Shown here piece by piece: positions 47,204 through 54,910 of a DNA stretch of 64,000 nt; position 1 is the first letter of the stretch; each line of letters begins with the position of its first letter. The stretch is from JAOAPG01 sp963791575. Its GTDB lineage: Bacteria; Acidobacteriota; Terriglobia; Terriglobales; Acidobacteriaceae. The notes beneath the pieces were generated by a model, which ran no database searches, was not told where the DNA came from, and was given only the letters and a program-made list of their open reading frames with translations. Where the stretch lies: assembly GCA_963791575.1 (NCBI GenBank), contig CAWBSY010000014.1, forward strand, positions 96,254 to 160,253, in the 5' to 3' direction. The position numbers were made by a program, and so were the translations under genes.

Positions 47204-48256
47204 CTACGTGTACATCACCTTCCGCTCACCCTTCACAATTCTTCCCACGGTATAAGACTTCTCTCCTGCCCGTTCCAGCATCGTCTGCGCTTTCTTGAAC
47301 TTATCCGCCGGAACGACCAGCAACATTCCTAATCCCATGTTGAAGGTTCTCAGCATTTCTTCTTTATCTACATTGCCCAGCTTTTGCAGGTGCTCAAAAA
47401 TCGGCAGCACCGGCCACGATCCCATCTCAATCACCGCCGCCACTCCTCGAGGTAGGACGCGAGGTAAGTTCTCCGTAATCCCGCCACCCGTGACGTGCGC
47501 CATCGCCGTAACGCATTCACCGTCCACCAGCCGCCTCAATGACGGCCAATAGCTCTTATGCGTTTTCATCAGCTCATTACCGACTTTGCCTTTGAGCTCA
47601 TTCACGTATGACTCAGGTGTGTATTGCCCGACCTCGAAAAGCAATTTGCGAGCCAGCGAATAGCCATTGGTGTGCAGGCCATTCGACGCCAGCCCCAAAA
47701 TAATGTCGCCAATCTGCACGTTCTTGCCGGTAATAATCCGGCTGCGCTCTGCCACTCCGACAATAAAGCCCGCGAGATCGTACTCGCCTTCGGGATAAAA
47801 TCCCGGCATCTCGGCAGTTTCGCCCCCGATCAAAGCGCATCCATTGTGCTTGCAAGCTTCAGCCAGTCCCTCAACTACTTTCTCCGCGACTTCCGGCTCA
47901 AGCTTGCCCGTAGACAGATAATCCATGAAGAACATGGGCGTCGCGCCCTGCACGGCAATGTCGTTCACGCAATGATTCACCAGGTCGGCGCCAATGGTGT
48001 GATGAACCTTCATCTCGAAGGCAACTTTGAGCTTGGTACCTACTCCGTCCACGCTCGAAACCAGTACAGGATCGGCAAATTTTGTTTTATCGATCGCAAA
48101 CAGACCGCCGAAGCCGCCGATTTCGCTGAGCACGCCTTTTGTAAACGTCTTATGGGCGAGATACTTGATTCGCTTTTTGGTTTTGGCAGCGCGGTCGATG
48201 TCGACTCCGGCGTCGGCATAAGTCACGGCGGCGGGTTTCGATGAGTTCTGGGCCAC
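47204..48256 (-). CDS. purM: Phosphoribosylformylglycinamidine cyclo-ligase (AIR synthetase)
   Basis: 350 residues, full length and intact. AKTKKRIKYLAHKTFTKGVL, LVSSVDGVGTKLKVAFEMKV, GADLVNHCVNDIAVQGATPM, CALIGGETAEMPGFYPEGEY and TGGGITENLPRVLPRG are PurM hallmarks. It makes aminoimidazole ribonucleotide in purine synthesis. Read leftward, downstream of xseA with a 130-base gap; independent transcription is likely. Confidence 0.95.
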   Translation of the reverse strand: MAQNSSKPAAVTYADAGVDIDRAAKTKKRIKYLAHKTFTKGVLSEIGGFGGLFAIDKTKFADPVLVSSVDGVGTKLKVAFEMKVHHTIGADLVNHCVNDIAVQGATPMFFMDYLSTGKLEPEVAEKVVEGLAEACKHNGCALIGGETAEMPGFYPEGEYDLAGFIVGVAERSRIITGKNVQIGDIILGLASNGLHTNGYSLARKLLFEVGQYTPESYVNELKGKVGNELMKTHKSYWPSLRRLVDGECVTAMAHVTGGGITENLPRVLPRGVAAVIEMGSWPVLPIFEHLQKLGNVDKEEMLRTFNMGLGMLLVVPADKFKKAQTMLERAGEKSYTVGRIVKGERKVMYT

Positions 48257-48389
48257 GAAAATCAGTTCGTCTTTCTGTACCTAGTGGGCTGTGGGGGGAC
48301 GCTGGCGTTCGCTACTTGGAAAACGTTTAAGTGCGGCTTATTGTAGCATGCCGGAACCAGAGGAAACTTCCTCAACCTCAGCTCACAGA

Positions 48390-49760
48390 CTATGACTCGC
48401 TGCTCTTGACGCTTGCCGTGAAGGTGCCGCGCGCCAGCGTGGCTGAAACTTCATCGCCCGGGCTGACCTCCGCGGCATCCTTCAAAAGCTTTCCCGAAGA
48501 ATCAAAAATCAGCGCATATCCTCGCTCCAATATCGCCAGCGGAGAGAGCGCCTGAATCTGCCCAACCAGCTGCTCCAGGCGGGAACTGCGCTGTTGAAGT
48601 CGAGTCCGAACCGCCGTGTTCAATGTCGCAGTGCGGGCTTCGAGCTCCTTGCGCATGCCAGAGAGAATTCGCCGCACATCATAATGACGAATCGCCGCCG
48701 AAGTATTTTCCAGACGCCGGTGCTTCTGCTCCAGCAATCTGCGTTCAGATTTTTCCGCGCGAAAAATCAAATCGTCCAACTTCTGCTGCCGCTGATTAAT
48801 TCCAGCGATCATTTGTCCAAACGCGCCATGTTGTGCCAATTCCGTTAGCGATTGTTTTCCTATAAGCAATCGATAACGCACCGCCCGAGCCAGCCGCAAG
48901 CGCAACCCTTCCGCCTGCTCTTCCACCTCCTGTCGCGAACGAATAACCAATTCCGCAGCAGCCGACGGAGTCGGCGCGCGCAGATCGGCGACGAAATCGA
49001 TAATGGTGAAATCCGTCTCATGACCAACCGCCGAGACAATTGGAATCTTTGAGCCAAAAATCACTCGTGCCAGCCCTTCATGATTGAATGCGGCCAGGTC
49101 TTCCGCCGATCCTCCACCCCGTGCCACAATGATGACTTCAACATTTTTCGCCTGGTTGAAATATCGCACTCCGGCAGAAACCTCGACCGGCGCGGCATCC
49201 CCTTGTACCTGTGCGGGGAAAATCAGAATGTTCGCCGTGTGATGACGCCGTTGCAGAATATTAAGGATGTCGCGCAAAGCAGCCGCCTGTGGAGAAGTAA
49301 CAATCCCAATACAGCGTGGCAGCGTAGGGATGGCCTTCTTGCGAGCTGAATCAAACAATCCTTCAGCCTCAAGCTTGGCTTTAAGCTGCTCGAAGGCGAT
49401 CTGTAAAGCGCCCGCGCCTTTAGGCTCAATATACTCGGCCGAAATCTGCAACTGCCCGCGATCTTCATAGATCGTGACCCGCCCGCGTACCACCACCTGC
49501 ATCCCGTTCTCAGGACGAAACCGCAGCAGCCGAGCCTGCGACCGAAACATGACCGCGCTCAATTGCGAGTTTCGGTCTTTCAAAGTGAAATACAGATGCC
49601 CGGAATCGTGTGCTTTGAAATTGGAGATCTCCCCCTCTACCCAGGCATCCGCGTATTCGCGCTCAATATGATTGCGCACCGCGGCCACCAGGTCCCGCAC
49701 CGTCCAAACGCGACGCTCCGCGGGCCTGAAGCTGAATCCAAGTTGATCGGCAAATGCCAT
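48390..49760 (-). CDS. xseA: Exodeoxyribonuclease VII large subunit
   Basis: 456 residues, intact. N-terminal OB fold (YADAWVEGEISNFKAHDSGH, LYFTLKDRNSQLSAVMFRSQ). The catalytic domain has VIIVARGGGSAEDLAAFNHE and SAVGHETDFTIIDFVADLRA, PTPSAAAELV. A long coiled-coil region (residues ~280-400) and the C-terminal SPLAILERGYALIF follow. Degrades single-stranded DNA with XseB; no xseB follows here, since the sequence after it is non-coding up to purM. Confidence 0.95.
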   Translation of the reverse strand: MAFADQLGFSFRPAERRVWTVRDLVAAVRNHIEREYADAWVEGEISNFKAHDSGHLYFTLKDRNSQLSAVMFRSQARLLRFRPENGMQVVVRGRVTIYEDRGQLQISAEYIEPKGAGALQIAFEQLKAKLEAEGLFDSARKKAIPTLPRCIGIVTSPQAAALRDILNILQRRHHTANILIFPAQVQGDAAPVEVSAGVRYFNQAKNVEVIIVARGGGSAEDLAAFNHEGLARVIFGSKIPIVSAVGHETDFTIIDFVADLRAPTPSAAAELVIRSRQEVEEQAEGLRLRLARAVRYRLLIGKQSLTELAQHGAFGQMIAGINQRQQKLDDLIFRAEKSERRLLEQKHRRLENTSAAIRHYDVRRILSGMRKELEARTATLNTAVRTRLQQRSSRLEQLVGQIQALSPLAILERGYALIFDSSGKLLKDAAEVSPGDEVSATLARGTFTASVKSSES

Positions 49761-49794
49761 GGACTGGTGTTATGAACTATAAAGAGGAGTTTAC

Positions 49795-49915
49795 CGCAGA
49801 CGAAGCTTTTAGCCGTTAGCTCTTAGCTCAACACACTAAATATGAAAGATCGGTATCAGGAAACTGAGAACTGAGAACCGAGAGCTGAAAACTGAAAAGT
49901 AGCAGCTATGGTAAG
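49795..49915. repeat. Short-period degenerate repeats upstream of xseA
   Basis: 49806-49835 carries TTTTAGCCGTTAGCTCTTAG; 49855-49905 carries units like AACTGAGAACTGAGAACCGAG and GCTGAAAACTGAAAAG. They are the same two spacer languages seen at 30425, 32290 and 32332. Confidence 0.65.
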
Positions 49916-49977
49916 AAGACGATTGCCAAGGCCGTAAAAACTATACCTTTATTTATACGAAGTATATTTCGGATCAT

Positions 49978-50009
49978 AAAAAAGCCACATCAACGGAACT
50001 GATGTGGCT
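49978..50009 (-). terminator. Intrinsic terminator for a minus-strand transcript
   Basis: A perfect 10-bp stem AGCCACATCA/TGATGTGGCT (49983-50009, loop of seven) is followed on the minus strand by six T. This is one of the clearest rho-independent terminators in the window. No minus-strand protein gene precedes it, which points to a non-coding transcript. Confidence 0.75.
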
Positions 50010-50167
50010 CAATTAGCGTCTTACTTCATATAACTGTTCGTGGCGGCTCCCCCGAGTACGTCACGAACAATGATCTAAGTCGGAACAAGTCTAAATGTTC
50101 CGTACGGCTGCCCACGCTACTCTCGATTACCATGCCCTGTCTGTAAGCTATCGAACACTCCGACAGC
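49978..50167 (-). ncRNA. Candidate structured non-coding RNA of about 190 nt
   Basis: On the minus strand, a TATACA box (complement of 50175-50180) is followed by about 190 bases ending in the terminator at 49983. Within it are two more perfect stems: CGGAACA/TGTTCCG (50081-50102, loop eight) and TGTTCGTG/CACGAACA (50035-50069, with a C/G-rich 19-base loop). No reading frame of note. It does not match tmRNA, RNase P RNA, SRP RNA or the long-hairpin plan of 6S RNA as I know them. The 5' 76 bases (50137-50212) are shared with another locus at 54410. Confidence 0.4.
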
Positions 50168-50212
50168 ATTCATCTGTATAGAGTGCACAATCATCTTCTA
50201 CTAGCCAAAAGC
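50137..50212 (-). repeat. 76-bp module shared with 54410-54485 (partial copy at 58042)
   Basis: Nearly identical 76-base segments start CTGTCTGTAAGCTATCG and end ...GCCAAAAGC. On the minus strand the module contains a TATACA box and an inverted repeat CTGTC...GACAG. In the 54410 copy it lies directly upstream of a DHFR-like remnant; here it precedes the candidate RNA. Confidence 0.75.
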
Positions 50213-50218
50213 CGGGTG

Positions 50219-50912
50219 CCCCAGGTTCCGCGCCGTACTTTGGCGCTAACCCTTCGACAAGCTCAGGGCAGGCTCTGGGCCATCACTGACACCAATAGTC
50301 GTCGAGCGTATAGTGTCCCGCATGACAGGCGGACTGAAACGATTCCACGAATCCGGCCAGTCCCATTTCCTCACCTTCAGTTGTTACCAGCGATACCCCA
50401 ATTTTGCATCGCCGGACATCTATAACCTCTTCATCGAGTGCCTGGAACGCATGCGGCTACGCTTCGAGATGCGCATTTACGCTTACGTCGTCAGGCCCGA
50501 ACACGTTCATTTGCTGGTCAGCGAACCGGCTCCAGAAACTCTGGCCGACGCGATGCATTTTCTCAAGCTGTCATTTACTAAACGGTTGCGCCGCCCGGGT
50601 TCGTTCTGGCAGAAGCGGTACTATGACCGCAACATTCGTGACGCGACAGAATTCGATGAGAAATTGGGATACATCCATCTCAATCCGGTGAAGAGGGGCC
50701 TAGTGAAAGAACCCGCGGAGTGGGAATGGAGCAGTTTTCGTCATTACTCCCTGCGGGAAGTAGGAATGGTTGAGATTGAGTCGGAATGGACTGCGCCCGA
50801 TCGCGAAATGCTAGCTTCTGGCGGACCCGCAAGACTGTTTCTCGGCCCAGAGCCTGCCCTGAGCTTGTCGAAGGGATAGCGCCAAAGTACGGCGCGAACC
50901 TGAGGCACGTCA
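50219..50912 (+). mobile_element. RAYT element: REP-associated tyrosine transposase gene between long inverted repeats
   Basis: Left end about 50219-50283 (CCCAGGTTCCGCGCCGTACT ... AAGCTCAGGGCAGGCTCTGG) and right end about 50846-50912 are inverted repeats of about 65 bases. They differ at only a few positions by eye. Each arm contains a sub-palindrome GCGCCGTACTTTGGCGC. The right arm also encodes the last residues of the transposase. This is the layout of a RAYT gene with its own flanking REP pair. Confidence 0.8.
50313..50879 (+). CDS. REP-associated tyrosine transposase (RAYT, IS200/IS605-like TnpA)
   Basis: 188 residues, intact. HUH motif RPEHVHLLVSEP (His64, His66), FWQKRYYDRNIRDATEFDEK, and the Tyr-containing helix LGYIHLNPVKRGLVKEPAEW followed by WSSFRHYSL are the RAYT signature. 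These single-strand nucleases cut and rejoin DNA at REP hairpins. The C-terminal PALSLSKG is encoded by the right inverted repeat. Integrity of all motifs suggests an active or recently active enzyme. No strong ribosome site is visible before the ATG. Confidence 0.9.
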   Translation: MSRMTGGLKRFHESGQSHFLTFSCYQRYPNFASPDIYNLFIECLERMRLRFEMRIYAYVVRPEHVHLLVSEPAPETLADAMHFLKLSFTKRLRRPGSFWQKRYYDRNIRDATEFDEKLGYIHLNPVKRGLVKEPAEWEWSSFRHYSLREVGMVEIESEWTAPDREMLASGGPARLFLGPEPALSLSKG

Positions 50913-50915
50913 GTT

Positions 50916-52033
50916 GTGGAGATGGCGGGTATAGAGTCTAGGTTTGGAGGGCTCATGAACCTTGCGGGAGGGAATATTGTAGTGAGCGTATTTCCTGACA
51001 TGCCGACACCCGGCGCGTTGGGAGCTTTCACACGCCCCGAAAAGATTAACGAGATACTGGAGCTGGAAAGGAGCAAAACGTCCCGGCTCTGGGAGGTCCG
51101 TGCGTTCATCTCTGACCACGTGCCGCTCGCTGGGAATCCTCCCGACAGGCTCAAGGAAGCAGGTCATCATTTTCTGCACGTCAATCCGTCCGAGAACCCG
51201 CTGTGGATCTACCTACATGCGGGAGGGCGGAGAGCGGTCTATTACGGCCTCTTCAATGATGCGAACGGGAAGCTCGATTACATTGTTGTGAAAGTCCAAT
51301 CCGCCCTGCCTAGCAATGCGCTCCTGCTCGCACGCGGGCCGATCAATGCGCTGCTCGATGTCATGGTGCGGAACTATCCATGCCGCTCCTTATTCATCGT
51401 TTGGACCTGATGTCACCAACGGTCGGGGATGTTCTCGTATCCGAATGCCTGATCCCCGAGCCGAGAGGAGTTTCGAATCGGGCCGCTCGGCGGCATCGTG
51501 CAAGCGACGCCCTTCGCGCCTTACGACGCTCTCTATCGCGAGGCCATGACCTCGCACAGTCCGTTCTACCGACTCATTTGCGGATGGAAAATGTATGAAG
51601 GCTCGGGCAAGATCCGCGGCATCGTGGGAAGGAATGTCATCAGCGAAACCTGCCGGCGAAATTGCCGACCGACCCGACGATCACGACCGAAGACTTACAC
51701 CAGCTCGGCTTTAGTCCTGAATTCAGTGCTGGCATAACGTGCGCGCGAGACCTCTTCGAAAAGCTGCGGGAGAGCCGGAATGCGATCTCCCACTTCCTGA
51801 TCGAAACGGACGAGGGCGAATCAATGGTGTACGTGGCTGACGGAAGTCAACTGCGTCACTATTCGGCAAGCGCGGCCGCGATGTTGCACTATAGCCATAA
51901 GGCCCTCGAAGACCTGCGGCTATTCAGTGTTCAAAACGGGATTCACTTCTGGGGCGGGGGCTCCATGATCCTTCCGATGCCACAGAATCGCGATCAATTT
52001 GTGGTTCGTGCTTCGGATTACGGTTTGATATAG
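50916..52033 (+). CDS. Hypothetical protein (possibly MauJ-like), three frame changes
   Basis: Frame pieces join as one ~370-residue protein: GGNIVVSVFPDMPTPGALGA ... LDYIVVKVQSALPSNALLLA; after ~51385 PLLIHRLDLMSP and VLVSECLIPEPRG; after ~51475 IGPLGGIVQATPFAPYDALY and SPFYRLICGWKMYEGSGKIR; after ~51650 LPTDPTITTEDLHQLGFSPE, RNAISHFLIETDEGES, and the end at 52033. The pieces remain well conserved in style. It resembles what databases call MauJ-like, but I give this from memory with low certainty. Either a decaying gene behind the RAYT element or an error-rich stretch. Confidence 0.5.
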
Positions 52034-52497
52034 GGCTCAAACATAAGTTCTATTCGGCCGTGCGAGGCCAGCATCGCATCGGTGAGGTAGCCGAAATTGC
52101 GTACGGACGGCCTAGAATAGTGCCATGCAGGGCGGGTGGCCCACCTTTAGCGATCTTTGCGTGCACCATTCCCACTGAGGGTGCCCCATCCTTGCGTTTT
52201 TTGCAAGGGTGGGTGGCGATGCTGCGTGTGCTATTTGATTTTGTTGTGGGCACGTGATCAAGACCACTTGGCGCCGGCATTTCCGACTCCCACTTCGGCT
52301 CCGCTCAGGGCAGGCCCTTCACAAAAAACGCGAAGGAACGGGGCTCCCACTGCTGAGGGTAGTGCGTTAAGCCTTGCTGAAACCCATGACTGAAGCCGAG
52401 GCGACTTTTACCAACCCGAGGGGTTACAGATCTTGTGCAAAGCCTGATCAACGTAAACATGTCTGGCTCGAAAGAGAAAGAGAGGAATAGAGGAAAG
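52034..52497. repeat. Gene-free stretch with GGGTGCCCC-type repeats
   Basis: GGGTGGCCCACC at 52134, then a unit at 52169 (GGGTGCCCCATCCTTGCG, T-run, GCAAGGGTGGG) forming a hairpin, then CCGCTCAGGGCAGGCCCTTC near 52299, which echoes the RAYT-flanking arm. No convincing gene. Confidence 0.65.
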
Positions 52498-53547
52498 ATG
52501 AAGGCCCATTGGAGTGCAGTTTTTTGCGCATTTTTCATATTTGCTGGCGTAGGAATGTCCGGGTTGCAAGCACAGGAGAGCGCCCCTAATCCGTCCGTCC
52601 TGCACATCGTGCAATCGCAAACTACGTCGCAACTCAATTTCCCGACGTATCTTGCCATGTATCACGTACTCGATAGCGCGAAGTCGCCGGCCGAAGCGGT
52701 AGCGCTAACCGGGACCATCTCGTTGAAGAACTATAATCCAACTTTCAGCGAAGTCCTCTGGATATTGGCCTATTGGCAGGGTAAATGCCCTGCCCATGAC
52801 ATCAGCTTGAGCAGCGCCACTATTCTTTGGAGCGACATTCTGAAGAACCCCTCCCAGTCGGACTCCACATTTACTGTAAATCTCGATTTTCCCAATCCCC
52901 TGCCGATGACTGGCTGTGTGGGTCTTTACTATGGCGGCGGCCCGCTGTTTGAAGGCAAAGTTACGATGTCGGCCGACCTGAACCTGACGTACAAGGCGGT
53001 GACAAATTCCAATCCGGATACGGTGACGGATCTGTCAGGCGAATATTGTTTTGGTCAGGATTGGGGCTGCGAGAATGCCACGGCGATTGACGGAGAGGGC
53101 TTCGCGATGCCGTTCAAGATGCAAACTGCCGGGCACTTGTTAGAGCTGTTTGGAAATATCAGCGACAGCACGTTTGACGGGACACAAAACTTCGGGCCGC
53201 TTCCGACAGGCGCTGCGTGGGGCGCTGGGAATGACTTCTACCTGCTCCCCGGAGGATGCGGGATATTCGCGGAGAATCTCAATAGCCAAGGGTTCCCAAA
53301 TCCGGCGCCGCTATCGACTCTGCACAGATGGCTTCCTCACGATGCGCTGCACCTGGCGAGCGTACCGCTGGTAGATAGGATTCCGTCCGGTGAAACGGGC
53401 GAGGCAACGCTTCAGGGCAAGGTCGAGAATATTTTTTCCGTTCCGGTGACGGTGAATGCCGGAGATTGCATAGTTGTGATCTACGGCAGAAGCGGTAACG
53501 GAGCAACCGATAACGAAACCCAGGTACACGCTTTGATGGCACCGTAA
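52498..53547 (+). CDS. Secreted protein of unknown function, 349 aa
   Basis: ATG 52498 after AGAGGAAAG (the frame extends to 52435 without a better site). Signal peptide MKAHWSAVFCAFFIFAGVGM. The mature part is beta-rich with aromatic strands (QLNFPTYLAMYHVLDSAKSP; GCVGLYYGGGPLFEGKVTMS) and four or more cysteines (GKCPAHD, GEYCFGQDWGC, GGCGIF). The C-terminal beta segment NAGDCIVVIYGRSGNGATDN could be an attachment or sandwich domain. Family not recognised. Confidence 0.72.
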   Translation: MKAHWSAVFCAFFIFAGVGMSGLQAQESAPNPSVLHIVQSQTTSQLNFPTYLAMYHVLDSAKSPAEAVALTGTISLKNYNPTFSEVLWILAYWQGKCPAHDISLSSATILWSDILKNPSQSDSTFTVNLDFPNPLPMTGCVGLYYGGGPLFEGKVTMSADLNLTYKAVTNSNPDTVTDLSGEYCFGQDWGCENATAIDGEGFAMPFKMQTAGHLLELFGNISDSTFDGTQNFGPLPTGAAWGAGNDFYLLPGGCGIFAENLNSQGFPNPAPLSTLHRWLPHDALHLASVPLVDRIPSGETGEATLQGKVENIFSVPVTVNAGDCIVVIYGRSGNGATDNETQVHALMAP

Positions 53548-53570
53548 AACGTTGATTATTGTTGATAATT

Positions 53571-54053
53571 ATGGCGCTGAAACTCAAAATCAAAAAAGAT
53601 GGTGGCTGGATTCCTAGACACAAAAGTGAGGAGCAGATGGATCAGCGAGTCAACGAGTTTTTCATGCAATACGAGAGAGCAAACTCCTCTTCTGACATAT
53701 CGGCAATCGGTGGCTTGTACGCGGATACGTTCATGTTTGGCGGGCCCAATGGCGTCCAAGCGGTCAAAAAGGAGGACTTCCTCAAAGTCATTCCTAAAAT
53801 GAAGGCTCATTTTTCTTCGATGGGGCTCTCCGAAACCCAACTTCAGACTGTGGAAGCGAACCCTCTCGATTCCAAATATCTGCTCGCGAAAGTGGTATGG
53901 GGAATAAAGTTTCGGGCTTCATCCGGCAGCAAACATCTGGACGCATTCGCAACTTACATTCTGTTGCGAGGGCAGGGCGACGCACTCTCGATCATCTTCC
54001 AAATCGATCATCAGGATTTGGCAAGCGTTATTAAGGAACAGCAAAACACTTAG
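53571..54053 (+). CDS. NTF2-like (SnoaL/DUF4440-type) protein
   Basis: ATG 53571 (MALKLKIKKDGGWIP). The helix QRVNEFFMQYERANSSSDIS is followed by LYADTFMFGGPNGVQAVKKE and strands LLAKVVWGIKFRASSG and AFATYILLRGQGDALSIIFQ. This is the order of an NTF2-like fold used for small-ligand binding. No catalytic residues are evident. It is 23 bases downstream of the secreted-protein gene and may be co-transcribed. Confidence 0.65.
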   Translation: MALKLKIKKDGGWIPRHKSEEQMDQRVNEFFMQYERANSSSDISAIGGLYADTFMFGGPNGVQAVKKEDFLKVIPKMKAHFSSMGLSETQLQTVEANPLDSKYLLAKVVWGIKFRASSGSKHLDAFATYILLRGQGDALSIIFQIDHQDLASVIKEQQNT

Positions 54054-54249
54054 CAATAATCTCGCCTGGTTCGGCGATGACATGATGGGCGGGGAAACGG
54101 GGACAGACGGAACGTTCACCAATTTTCACTCTCGTCGAAAAATTGGGGAACTGGCAGGTGGCCCATTCAAGCCCGATTTTGGCTTGAGTGGGAGATGGAA
54201 GGGAATTCGAGCCGCAACGTAAGCGGGGAAGCTTTCAAATTCCCCACAC

Positions 54250-54387
54250 AACGGAAACCGCGTTGTGTAGGCAACCCGCCTGTCCACCCGCCATACGCAA
54301 AGCCGCCACTGGTCTTCCTCTGGTCCGCCTGGGGCTTGTATGACACCATCGAGGGAGACAAATTCAAGCACATTGACTTTTCTCATG
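54250..54387 (-). pseudogene. N-terminal remnant of a RibD/DHFR-family reductase (YyaP-like)
   Basis: From ATG 54387, after AAGGAACTCAGCC, MRKVNVLEFVSLDGVIQAPG and GPEED match the start of dihydrofolate-reductase-like family proteins. One base later (frame change near 54315) SGGFAYGGWTGG continues the family motif and then runs into unrelated palindromic text (CACAACG...CGTTGTG near 54247-54268). Only about 45 of the ~190 residues remain. The 76-bp module at 54410-54485 lies directly upstream. Confidence 0.65.
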
Positions 54388-54501
54388 GCTGAGTTCCTTC
54401 GAGCCTTATCTGTCTGTAAGCTATCGAACACTCTGACAGCATTCATCTGTATAGAGTGCACAATCATCTGCTAGTAGCCAAAAGCTAAAGCTAGCAGCTC
54501 C

Positions 54502-54726
54502 CTACCTCCTAAACCTCCCAATCACATACAACACCACTGACAGCACAACACTCACCAGAATGGACGTAGCCAGCGGGAAATACACCGTCGTGTGCTTTCC
54601 CCGGTACAGAATGTCGCCGGGAAGTCGCCCAAGCGGGACGTTCGTCCGCCCCAAGAGGACGAATATCACTCCAGCCGCAATCAGAATGCCGCCGAAGACA
54701 ATCAGCAATTTGCCCAAATCCTGCAT
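54502..54726 (-). CDS. DUF2905 small membrane protein, copy 1
   Basis: 74 residues: MQDLGKLLIVFGGILIAAGV, LGRTNVPLGRLPGDILYRGK, TTVYFPLATSILVSVVLSVV. Two membrane helices around the conserved LGRLPGDI(L) motif define DUF2905. Differs from copy 2 by two residues (Gly13/Ser, Val/Ile). Role unknown. Confidence 0.85.
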   Translation of the reverse strand: MQDLGKLLIVFGGILIAAGVIFVLLGRTNVPLGRLPGDILYRGKHTTVYFPLATSILVSVVLSVVLYVIGRFRR

Positions 54727-54910
54727 AGTGAGTTCGAAATGGTTTCAGCGTCCCTTGATTCCCGACTAGTCCTTACTTATGAACGTGGATTTTAAAACCT
54801 TTGATCCTACTACTCTCGCGTACAAGCGCGTAAGCTGGAAAACGGGTATTCAGCTTCCGGCATCTCAGGGCGTCGCGCTCGTTCTTCATCAAGTCTAAGG
54901 AGGGCTTGCC

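Noticed and set aside
49978..50167. 6S RNA, tmRNA or RNase P RNA
   Set aside because: No long central hairpin, no tag ORF or tRNA-like end, and none of the conserved RNase P segments that I can recall.
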